NCBI GenBank assembly: GCA_902476665.1
Contig: CABSEO010000026.1
Span: 1-11,639, forward strand
Source: an uncultured Emergencia sp.
Lineage (GTDB): Bacteria > Bacillota > Clostridia > Peptostreptococcales > Anaerovoracaceae
Direction: 5' to 3'
Length of the DNA stretch: 11,639 nucleotides
Made by a program: the position numbers and the translations under genes
In this document: piece after piece, positions 6,671-11,639 of the stretch
How positions within the stretch are numbered: the stretch's first letter is position 1
How the letters are laid out: every line of letters starts with the position of its first letter
The notes under the pieces: model-generated
Database searches by the model: none
What the model was told of the DNA's origin: nothing
What the model saw: only the letters and a program-made list of their open reading frames with translations

Positions 6671-6724
6671 TTCTGTTACACATGAATCTGATCAAATTGT
6701 AACAGAATCCAGGGAAAGGCACAA
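6671..6724 (-). promoter_or_regulatory. AIM24 gene promoter with overlapping 10-bp operator-like dyad
   Basis: Read on the minus strand: -35 TTGTGC (6719-6724), 17-base spacer, -10 TACAAT (6696-6701). A perfect inverted repeat, TTCTGTTACA (6671-6680) and TGTAACAGAA (6698-6707) with 17 bases between, overlaps the -10 box and the start of transcription. That position is where a dimeric repressor would act; the regulator is unknown. As RNA it could also form a 5'-leader hairpin. Confidence 0.7.
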
Positions 6725-6804
6725 TAATAAGTTGGTCTTAGCCATGTGCTTTGGCGGAGATGCCGTAAAAACAAACAAAAGCAGCGGAATTTTTGACAAA
6801 AAAA

Positions 6805-6833
6805 TTGAATCATAATATCTGATATGCTATAAT
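6805..6833 (+). promoter_or_regulatory. Strong promoter of the glnS leader / structured RNA
   Basis: TTGAAT (6805-6810), exactly 17 bases, TATAAT (6828-6833), then a T-run. Transcription should start near 6840, more than 360 bases before the glnS start codon, so a long leader or a separate small RNA is made. TTGACA at 6794-6799 is 28 bases from the -10 and is too far to be its partner. Confidence 0.75.
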
Positions 6834-6839
6834 TTTTTT

Positions 6840-7041
6840 ATAACACAGGAAATACTGATTTACAGTATTTTGATATTCTTTAAAACCATCTTACAAAAGG
6901 ACGCCCCCTGCGGGCGACATATGGAAATAGGCTTTTTAAAGCTTCGGGTCGATTTGCCGCATGCAAATCGATGCAGACTTCACAGGCTGATGCTCCAGCC
7001 AGTGGAGCGGGTTGCTTTATGCTGTTATTTCCGCTTTTTTT
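6840..7041 (+). ncRNA. Unrecognised structured RNA ending in an intrinsic terminator, upstream of glnS
   Basis: About 200 nt from the promoter to a seven-T tract (7035-7041). Helices read directly: 5' hairpin AAATACTG 6850-6857 with CAGTATTT 6863-6870; CGCCC 6902-6906 with GGGCG 6912-6916; closing helix GGAAATA 6923-6929 with TATTTCC 7026-7032, just before the T-tract; TAAAGC 6937-6942 with GCTTTA 7014-7019; inside these, a 9-bp hairpin TCGATTTGC 6949-6957 with GCAAATCGA 6963-6971, and GCTCCA 6992-6997 with TGGAGC 7003-7008. This is a closed multibranch fold with terminator, like a riboswitch or a stand-alone small RNA. I found no T-box UGGNACC sequence, and no conserved core of the common riboswitch classes. 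The 5' and 3' ends do not pair as in 6S RNA. Weak reading frames through it lack ribosome-binding sites. Confidence 0.6.
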
Positions 7042-7079
7042 ATAGTTTTACGATTATAAAATGATATTAATCACAATAC

Positions 7080-7163
7080 TATAATAAACGGCGTCCTCTG
7101 TGCGGAACTTCTGACGGCCTGTACGGCTCACCAGCGGAAGGCCTTCGGAGACGCTCTTCATTT
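7080..7163 (+). promoter_or_regulatory. glnS: Second promoter-like -10 and hairpin in the glnS leader
   Basis: TATAAT at 7080-7085 is followed by a hairpin. The basal stem is GGCGTC (7090-7095) with GACGCT (7150-7155); the upper stem is TCTGACGGCC (7110-7119) with GGCCTTCGGA (7140-7149), with one mismatch and one wobble, and a 20-nt apical loop. CTTCATTT follows, a weak T-tract. No good -35 is visible at 17 bases. It may be an attenuator or a processed 5' leader element. GGCGTCCT (7090-7097) is fully complementary to AGGACGCC (6898-6905) in the preceding RNA, so alternative pairing is possible if both are on one transcript. Confidence 0.45.
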
Positions 7164-7202
7164 AATACTATACTGCGATGATTAACTTGGGAGGAAACAA
7201 TT

Positions 7203-8849
7203 ATGACAGAACCTGTTTCAACGAATTTTATTCATAATATCATTGAAAAGGACCTGGAATCACAGAAGTACGGAAACAAGGTATGCACCAGGTTTCCGCC
7301 TGAGCCGAACGGATATCTTCATATCGGACATGCAAAATCTATCTGTCTCAATTTTTCTACGGCAGAAAAATATGGCGGAACTTGTAATCTGCGTTATGAT
7401 GACACCAATCCTGTAAAGGAGGATGTGGAATATGTGAACGGCATTGAAGAGGATGTGAAATGGCTGGGCTGGCAGTGGGACAAACGGCTGTGGGCTTCCG
7501 ACTATTTTGAACAGATGTATGAGGCTGCGGTAGAGCTGATAAAAAAGGGCAAGGCCTATGTATGCAGTCTCAATGCCGAAGAGATAAAGGAATACAGAGG
7601 AACTCTGACCTGTCCGGGAAAAGAGAGTCCTTGCCGCAATCAGAGCGTAGAAGAAAATCTTCGCCTTTTTGAAGAAATGAAAGAAGGTAAATACGGCGAC
7701 GGAGAGAGAGTCCTCCGGGCTAAAATTGACATGTGCTCTCCTAATATCAATATGAGAGATCCTGTCATCTACAGAATCGCGCACAGTGAGCATCACAACA
7801 CAGGAAACAAGTGGTGCATCTACCCGATGTATGATTTTGCTCATCCTATTGAGGATGCCATTGAAGGTATTACTCACTCCATTTGCACTCTGGAATTTGA
7901 GGACCACAGACCGCTTTACGACTGGGTTCTCAGAGAAGTGGGCTGGTGGGAAAATCCGCCGCAGCAGATCGAATTTGCACGACTCAATCTCACCAACACA
8001 GTAATGAGCAAGAGGCACCTGAAAGCTCTGGTTGACGATCAGGTGGTAGACGGCTGGGATGATCCGAGAATGCCGACCATTGCAGGACTTCGCCGCAGAG
8101 GTTATACTCCGGAGGCTATTCGTGACTTCTGCGAGAGGATTGGTGTTGCAAAGTCTAACAGCACTGTGGAGGTTTCTCTGCTGGAGCATTGTGTTCGTGA
8201 GGATCTGAAGACAAAGGTAGAAAGCAGAAACGTCATCGAGAATCCGATCAAAGTTGTGATTACCAATTATCCTGAAGATCAGACTGAAATGATTGAGCTT
8301 GAGAATAACAAGGAGGTTCCGGAAATGGGAACTCGTCAGATTCCTTTCTCCAGAGAACTTTATGTGGACGGTGCTGACTTTATGGAAGTGCCTGTGAAGA
8401 AGTATTTCCGACTGTTTCCGGGTAACGAAGTCCGCTTTAAGGGTGCTTACTTCATTACCTGCAATGAAGTTGTAAAAAACGAAGACGGTACTATCAGAGA
8501 ACTGCTCTGCACGTATGATCCGGAGACAAGAAGCGGTTCCGGCTTCGAGGGACGCAAGGTAAAAGGAACCATCCACTTTGTGGATGCGAAGACTGCCGTA
8601 AAGGTGAAAATCCGCAACTATAATTACCTGATGATCCCTGATGAAAACGGCAAGAATGTGCTTAACCCTGATTCGGTGGAAGAAACCTGGGGTTATGCAG
8701 AACCTTCTCTGGCAGAGGCCAAACCGGGAGAACGGTTCCAGTTTTTCAGGCACGGCTACTATATTGCAGACAGCAAGCTGACAACAGACACTGAGAAAGT
8801 GTTTAACAGAATTGTGGATCTGAAGAGTTCCTGGAAGCCTAATAAGTAA
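7203..8849 (+). CDS. glnS: Glutaminyl-tRNA synthetase
   Basis: Class I synthetase that attaches glutamine to tRNA-Gln, 548 residues, the normal bacterial length. The N-terminus has [19 protein letters not shown] (29-47), the GlnRS form of the HIGH motif (HIGH at 40-43); GluRS enzymes differ here. The second signature is VMSKR (267-271), the KMSKS-loop variant of this family. NLRYDDTNP (62-70), and [24 protein letters not shown] (from 210) line the tRNA acceptor and amino-acid site. The C-terminal half is the beta-barrel anticodon-binding region. GGGAGG at 7189-7194 with 8-base spacing fixes the ATG. Many Clostridia make Gln-tRNA by amidation (GatCAB); having glnS means the direct route is available, and such genes are often acquired by transfer. 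It is preceded by a 360-base structured leader and followed by its own terminator, so it is probably a single-gene unit. Confidence 0.97.
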   Translation: MTEPVSTNFIHNIIEKDLESQKYGNKVCTRFPPEPNGYLHIGHAKSICLNFSTAEKYGGTCNLRYDDTNPVKEDVEYVNGIEEDVKWLGWQWDKRLWASDYFEQMYEAAVELIKKGKAYVCSLNAEEIKEYRGTLTCPGKESPCRNQSVEENLRLFEEMKEGKYGDGERVLRAKIDMCSPNINMRDPVIYRIAHSEHHNTGNKWCIYPMYDFAHPIEDAIEGITHSICTLEFEDHRPLYDWVLREVGWWENPPQQIEFARLNLTNTVMSKRHLKALVDDQVVDGWDDPRMPTIAGLRRRGYTPEAIRDFCERIGVAKSNSTVEVSLLEHCVREDLKTKVESRNVIENPIKVVITNYPEDQTEMIELENNKEVPEMGTRQIPFSRELYVDGADFMEVPVKKYFRLFPGNEVRFKGAYFITCNEVVKNEDGTIRELLCTYDPETRSGSGFEGRKVKGTIHFVDAKTAVKVKIRNYNYLMIPDENGKNVLNPDSVEETWGYAEPSLAEAKPGERFQFFRHGYYIADSKLTTDTEKVFNRIVDLKSSWKPNK

Positions 8850-8857
8850 CAGAACAT

Positions 8858-8913
8858 AAGGAGACACTGTAAAATAGATGAGCAATTCATCTGCGTAGCA
8901 GTGGCTCCTTTTT
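8858..8913 (+). terminator. glnS terminator
   Basis: Outer stem AAGGAG 8858-8863 with CTCCTT 8905-8910, continued by CACTG 8865-8869 with CAGTG 8899-8903 across one mismatch. An inner hairpin AGATGA/TCATCT lies between them, and TTTTT runs 8909-8913. It starts 8 bases after the glnS stop. Confidence 0.8.
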
Positions 8914-9013
8914 ATGTTTAAAGAAAAAAGCATGTTTTATTGACGAGTTTCCATTTAACTGATTCCTGACATCTGGACAATTCTTAGAATGAGTCGGGAT
9001 GCCTGACTCGCAA

Positions 9014-9237
9014 TTAACCAAGATTTGAAAAAAGTACCAGGCTGAGTATAAATATGAAGGCCTGCTAACCAGAAGCCTAAAAAAACTGATTTTGAGTATA
9101 AAAGTTTATACTCTTTTTTCCATTTAAAAGGCATTTTGGTTAAATATTTTAAATAATATGGATTGATTGAGCTTTGTGACCAGTTTTTCTTTCAGATTCG
9201 TATACTCATTTTTACTGAAACAGATGATTTTGGTTAA
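9014..9237. repeat. Four-copy bipartite repeat, TTAACCAA-N22-GAGTATA, two in each orientation
   Basis: Plus orientation: copy 1 is TTAACCAA 9014-9021, 22-base gap, GAGTATA 9044-9050. Copy 2 is CTAACCAG 9065-9072, 21-base gap, GAGTATA 9094-9100. Minus orientation: copy 3 is TATACTC 9107-9113, 22 bases, TTGGTTAA 9136-9143. Copy 4 is TATACTC 9201-9207, 22 bases, TTGGTTAA 9230-9237. The gap sequences differ, while the end boxes and the spacing are kept; copies 3 and 4 share TTAACCAAAAT. Copies 2 and 3 face each other and make the palindrome at 9094-9113. Boxes about 30 bases apart would lie on the same DNA face. This looks like a set of protein-binding sites, such as transposon ends, recombinase arm sites or operators. 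No associated gene is visible. Confidence 0.65.
9094..9119 (+). terminator. Palindrome followed by a six-T tract
   Basis: GAGTATAAA (9094-9102) and TTTATACTC (9105-9113) are perfect complements, followed by TTTTTT at 9114-9119. The stem is AT-rich. It could end a short transcript from the preceding 100-200 bases, but it is also the junction of repeat copies 2 and 3, which may be the real reason for its symmetry. Confidence 0.35.
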
Positions 9238-9317
9238 CTGACCGGGGAACAGAAAAAGACAGCATAGAGCAGAGCCTTCAGCAGAATGTAGAAACACTAA
9301 TGGTGCAAATAATAAGA

Positions 9318-9358
9318 AGGTGCCGCACAATCATTAAACTGATGATTGTGCGGCACCT
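9318..9358. terminator. Terminator of the antiporter gene
   Basis: Perfect 17-bp stem, AGGTGCCGCACAATCAT (9318-9334) with its complement at 9342-9358 and a 7-nt loop. It lies 40 bases past the antiporter stop on the minus strand, where TTCTTATTATTTG follows. On the plus strand CTCTTTTGC follows, so it may also stop transcription from the left. Confidence 0.85.
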
Positions 9359-9398
9359 CTTTTGCATATTACCTTTTTCTGCTACCGGCCAAATCTTA

Positions 9399-10805
9399 TC
9401 AGAAATAGAATAGAGAAAAGATAAAGCAGCCCATGATGACGATGAAAGCACCTATATCTGAAGGCCCTTCAAAAATCCGGTCTTTATTCTGAATCCGGCT
9501 CCAGCTGTAGAAAAGAATACCGGGGGCGTAAATCACTGCAGAGATTACGATATTGCTGACACCTGTAGCCAGCAGAAGCCAGAATCCGTAGATGACGCCA
9601 ATGACTGAGATTAACCAGACTTTGAAATTTACATTGTTCCGATTTAGGTGGCTGTCCTGAATGGTGGTTTTGAGACAGTATAGTGCTGACAGTACAAAAG
9701 GAATCATGATGGCACTGGTAGCCAGCGTATACATTGCCTGATAGGAAGAGGACTGTGTGTAGACGAAGATCAGTAGAATCTGAATCAGTGCTGCAGTCAG
9801 AAGCAGTGCGCCAACAGGAGCTCCTTTACGGTTTTCTGATGCCAGAAATTTTGGAAAGCACTGATGAAGAGCCGGTGCATAGGCGCTGTCAGCGCAGACG
9901 ATAGTATAAGAGAACATGGCGCCTGCAATGGAAATTATCACGCCTACATTGATTAGTGTGGCACCCCATGGCCCCACAATATGGGAAAGGAGTACAGCCA
10001 TGGCGGGATTATTCAGTCCGGCCAGATCTGCACGGGGCATAACGCCCATGCTCAGGATGGAGATCAGTACATACAGGATCAGCAGCGCAAGAAAAGAAAG
10101 CTCTGTGGCTTTTCCTGCAACAGCAGTGCTTTTGGCACGGCCGGAAATAACCACTGCGCCTTCAATGCCTGTAAAAATCCATACTGTGGTGTAAGTGGTC
10201 TCCAGCACCTGATGAGCCAGAGAATATCCGGTATCTTCTCCGAAGAAATTATTCAGAAAGATATCCAGATCAAAAGCTCCCAGAAAGATGACAAACAGGA
10301 TAAATGCCATAATAGGCACAATCTTGGCGACGACAATAATGGTGTTGATGGTGACGGCTTCCTGCACGCCACCCATGATCAGAAATGTAAAAAGCCAAAT
10401 CAGAACAGATGCCCCGATAATGGAAGGAAGATTGTTTCCGTCTCCGAATATGGGCAGAAACTGTCCCAGTGCAGCAAAGAGCAGCGTTGCAAATGAAACC
10501 TGCGACAGGATGGCACTAATCCAGTATCCCCAGGCAGAGTTAAAACCGATATAAGGCCCGAACCCTTCCTTTGCGTAAGCAAAAATGCCGCTTTTCAGGC
10601 TGGGACGGACGACGCTCAGTCTGTTGAAACACATAGCCAGACCGTACATGCCTACACCTGTAACCGCCCAGCCGATAAGAACTGCAAATGTGCCTGCACC
10701 GTTTGCCGCCATATCGCTGAACATACTGAAAACACCACTGGCCAGTGTGGTGCCGATGGCAAAACAGGTTAGTTTAAACAGGCCCAGACCCTGATTTTTT
10801 TCCAT
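9399..10805 (-). CDS. APC-family basic amino acid antiporter, ArcD-like (arginine/ornithine type)
   Basis: A 468-residue integral membrane protein with about 12 hydrophobic segments, of the basic amino acid/polyamine antiporter branch of the APC superfamily. Family signatures include the first membrane helix FAIGTTLASGVFSMFSD with the Gly-rich unwound substrate site, SGIFAYAKEGFGPYIGFNSAWGYW, the segment IVGPWGATLINVGVIISIAGAMFSYTIVCADSAYAPA, and FLASENRKGAPVGAL in a cytoplasmic loop. This pattern matches arginine:ornithine exchangers that serve the arginine deiminase route, though lysine, histidine or other exchange cannot be excluded. No arc enzymes are present in the window, so I give no gene symbol. 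The ATG at 10805 is preceded by GAGGG at 7 bases; an upstream ATG at 10829 adds 8 residues but lacks a ribosome-binding site. It is followed by a strong terminator and is probably a single-gene unit, divergent from the prepilin peptidase gene. Confidence 0.85.
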   Translation of the reverse strand: MEKNQGLGLFKLTCFAIGTTLASGVFSMFSDMAANGAGTFAVLIGWAVTGVGMYGLAMCFNRLSVVRPSLKSGIFAYAKEGFGPYIGFNSAWGYWISAILSQVSFATLLFAALGQFLPIFGDGNNLPSIIGASVLIWLFTFLIMGGVQEAVTINTIIVVAKIVPIMAFILFVIFLGAFDLDIFLNNFFGEDTGYSLAHQVLETTYTTVWIFTGIEGAVVISGRAKSTAVAGKATELSFLALLILYVLISILSMGVMPRADLAGLNNPAMAVLLSHIVGPWGATLINVGVIISIAGAMFSYTIVCADSAYAPALHQCFPKFLASENRKGAPVGALLLTAALIQILLIFVYTQSSSYQAMYTLATSAIMIPFVLSALYCLKTTIQDSHLNRNNVNFKVWLISVIGVIYGFWLLLATGVSNIVISAVIYAPGILFYSWSRIQNKDRIFEGPSDIGAFIVIMGCFIFSLFYF

Positions 10806-10943
10806 AAAATATCCCTCACTTGTAAGCATAAAGTTAAAGATAGTTTGTGCCGGAAGAGGAGTTTTATGCAGTGATAAAGAAGGGATTTGCGGAATTGGTA
10901 CTGAGAAGAAAAAAGGGGAAACAAAATCCGAAGAAGATCGTCG

Positions 10944-10981
10944 TTGCGTTGTTTGTAAAAATATGGTAGAATCTTACAAAC
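10944..10981 (+). promoter_or_regulatory. Promoter of the prepilin peptidase gene with a dyad around the -10
   Basis: TTGCGT (10944-10949), 17 bases, TAGAAT (10967-10972), with a TG one base before the -10 (extended -10 form). A perfect 8-bp inverted repeat, GTTTGTAA 10951-10958 and TTACAAAC 10974-10981 with 15 bases between, brackets the -10 box and the predicted start point. It is a candidate operator. The right arm ends just before the AAAGGAG ribosome-binding site. Confidence 0.6.
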
Positions 10982-10995
10982 GAAAGGAGTGCGGA

Positions 10996-11639
10996 ATGGA
11001 GATTACGGATACTTTAATTGTGATGATCAAATGTCTGGCAGCGGTGCTTGTAGGTATTTTTGCAGGGAACGGAGCCGTATACTTTTTTAATAAAATGCCT
11101 GCTGGCTGGTTCTGTGACTATGGACAGCAGCCTACGGAGGAGATGACGGATCCTTATACACAAAGAGTAAAAAGCTATCCCTGGAAGTTTTTGTTCACTA
11201 TGCTTTTTGTGGTTCTTGGCATTAAACTGGTGATAGATGACTGGCAGTTTGCAGCAGCGGCAATCTGCAGTTTGTGGCTTTTGCTGGAGATGGCTATTGC
11301 AGATATCAAATACAGGATTGTGCCTGATCAGCTTATCATACTGCTTGCAGTTTCGGCACTGGGATACCTGCCTTATCACGGCAGCTGGCACGACTGCCTG
11401 CTGGGCGGACTGGCCGGATTTGGAATTATGCTGATAACGGCGCTTGCAGGAAAGCTTGCATATAGACGGGATGCCTTGGGCGGCGGTGATATTAAACTGT
11501 TCTTTAGCCTCGGACTGATCGCTGGTCTTGGCGGAATTCTGTCTATCTTTGTGCTGACGACGCTTTTCAGTGCGGGTCATCTGATCATTCTGCTGCTTCT
11601 AAAGAAGAAAAAGAGAACCGATACGGTTCCCATGGTTCC
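10996..11639 (+). CDS. Prepilin peptidase, A24 family (3' end beyond the window)
   Basis: The frame opens at ATG 10996, with AAAGGAG 6 bases upstream, and is still open after 214 codons at the window end. It is an A24 aspartic peptidase of the type IV prepilin / type II secretion family, which cuts the leader of class III signal peptides at the cytoplasmic face of the membrane. The two catalytic aspartates lie in the expected motifs: ADIKYRIVPDQ (Asp103) and LGGGDIKLFFSLGL (Asp165). About six hydrophobic segments are seen. The segment AGWFCDYGQQPTEE (36-49) lies on the N-terminal loop, where full PilD proteins carry a four-cysteine zinc site and methylase domain; only one such cysteine is present, so methylation is not supported. 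No pilin gene is visible. The substrates, perhaps a type IV pilus or Com-like system, would be expected elsewhere or downstream. Confidence 0.88.
   Translation, partial: MEITDTLIVMIKCLAAVLVGIFAGNGAVYFFNKMPAGWFCDYGQQPTEEMTDPYTQRVKSYPWKFLFTMLFVVLGIKLVIDDWQFAAAAICSLWLLLEMAIADIKYRIVPDQLIILLAVSALGYLPYHGSWHDCLLGGLAGFGIMLITALAGKLAYRRDALGGGDIKLFFSLGLIAGLGGILSIFVLTTLFSAGHLIILLLLKKKKRTDTVPMV

Larger units (their letters stand above)
8914..9317. other. 404-base gene-free region between glnS and the antiporter gene
   Basis: No reading frame here has both a ribosome-binding site and a family-like sequence. A minus-strand frame at 9124-9330 (68 codons) has no recognisable domain and a biased hydrophobic/Lys content typical of noncoding AT-rich DNA. 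The region holds a hairpin GAGTCGGG 8991-8998 with CCTGACTC 9002-9009 (one G-T), the four bipartite repeats at 9014-9237, and a T-tract hairpin at 9094-9119. It is more AT-rich than its neighbours. It could be a remnant of a mobile element or a regulatory/attachment region. Confidence 0.5.

Noticed and set aside
6840..7041. 6S RNA
   Set aside because: Length and promoter fit, but the 5' and 3' ends do not pair; the 5' end forms its own local hairpin and the fold is multibranched.
6870..7064. 64-codon plus-strand reading frame in the glnS leader
   Set aside because: It starts at an unusual codon without a ribosome-binding site and runs through the hairpins and T-tract of the structured RNA; Arg/Cys/Leu-rich composition resembles no protein.
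6840..7200. T-box riboswitch controlling glnS
   Set aside because: The conserved antiterminator sequence (UGGNACCGCG type) is not found anywhere between the promoter and the start codon.
7260..8933. Long (557-codon) minus-strand frame opposite glnS
   Set aside because: It is the antisense shadow of a highly conserved glnS gene and has no domain of its own.
9014..9113. CRISPR array
   Set aside because: The conserved parts are short boxes inside the unit, orientation changes halfway, and there are no regularly spaced direct repeats with unique spacers or cas genes.
9124..9330. 68-codon minus-strand frame
   Set aside because: No ribosome-binding site or family resemblance; it runs through repeat copies 3 and 4.
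11014..11580. 188-codon minus-strand frame at the right end
   Set aside because: It lies opposite the prepilin peptidase gene, which has both catalytic Asp motifs and a good ribosome-binding site; the antisense product is Gln/Lys/Cys-rich without a domain.

Overview
The window looks like a stretch of chromosome from an anaerobic, amino-acid-fermenting Clostridia-type Firmicute (moderate GC, strong AGGAG ribosome-binding sites, TTGaat/TATAAT-like promoters). The main clues are the end of a glycine/sarcosine/betaine reductase component C gene, a selenium/sulfur-handling gene set, a flavodoxin-like plus 2[4Fe-4S] ferredoxin of the EFR1 type and an ArcD-type amino-acid antiporter. I cannot name the genus with confidence.

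Layout. Positions 1-473 hold the 3' end of grdD (+), followed by hairpins. A minus-strand operon reads leftward: a YedE/YeeE-type membrane protein (1091-2167), a TusA/YedF-type CPxP protein (894-1097) and a DUF3343 protein (646-888). Facing it, on the plus strand, is a class V PLP enzyme of the cysteine desulfurase superfamily (2411-3568). Together these four genes resemble the selenium-associated module seen in selenium-using bacteria, and they sit beside a glycine reductase gene, a system that depends on selenoproteins. Next comes a plus-strand pair: tRNA nucleotidyltransferase cca (3879-4979), whose last part lies in the -1 frame, and an EFR1-type ferredoxin (5044-5868). It converges on an AIM24/TIGR00266 gene (5977-6657, minus) that has a clear promoter overlapped by a 10-bp dyad.

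Positions 6800-7200 are a long leader region before glnS (7203-8849, glutaminyl-tRNA synthetase). It has its own good promoter, a multi-hairpin structured RNA ending in a seven-T tract, and a second hairpin. I do not recognise either RNA as a known riboswitch or T-box. Positions 8914-9317 have no convincing gene but contain four copies of a bipartite repeat, TTAACCAA-N22-GAGTATA, two in each orientation. The right end holds an ArcD-like antiporter (9399-10805, minus) and, divergently, the start of an A24 prepilin peptidase that runs off the window (10996 onward, plus).

The items most worth a second look are: (1) the four-copy bipartite repeat array at 9014-9237; (2) the unrecognised structured RNA(s) upstream of glnS, including an 8-nt long-range complementarity; (3) the -1 frame break near the end of cca, which coincides with an in-phase GGGAAAG slippery heptamer and a downstream tail that still encodes the family's C-terminus; and (4) the selenium-type module with its uncharacterised DUF3343 partner.
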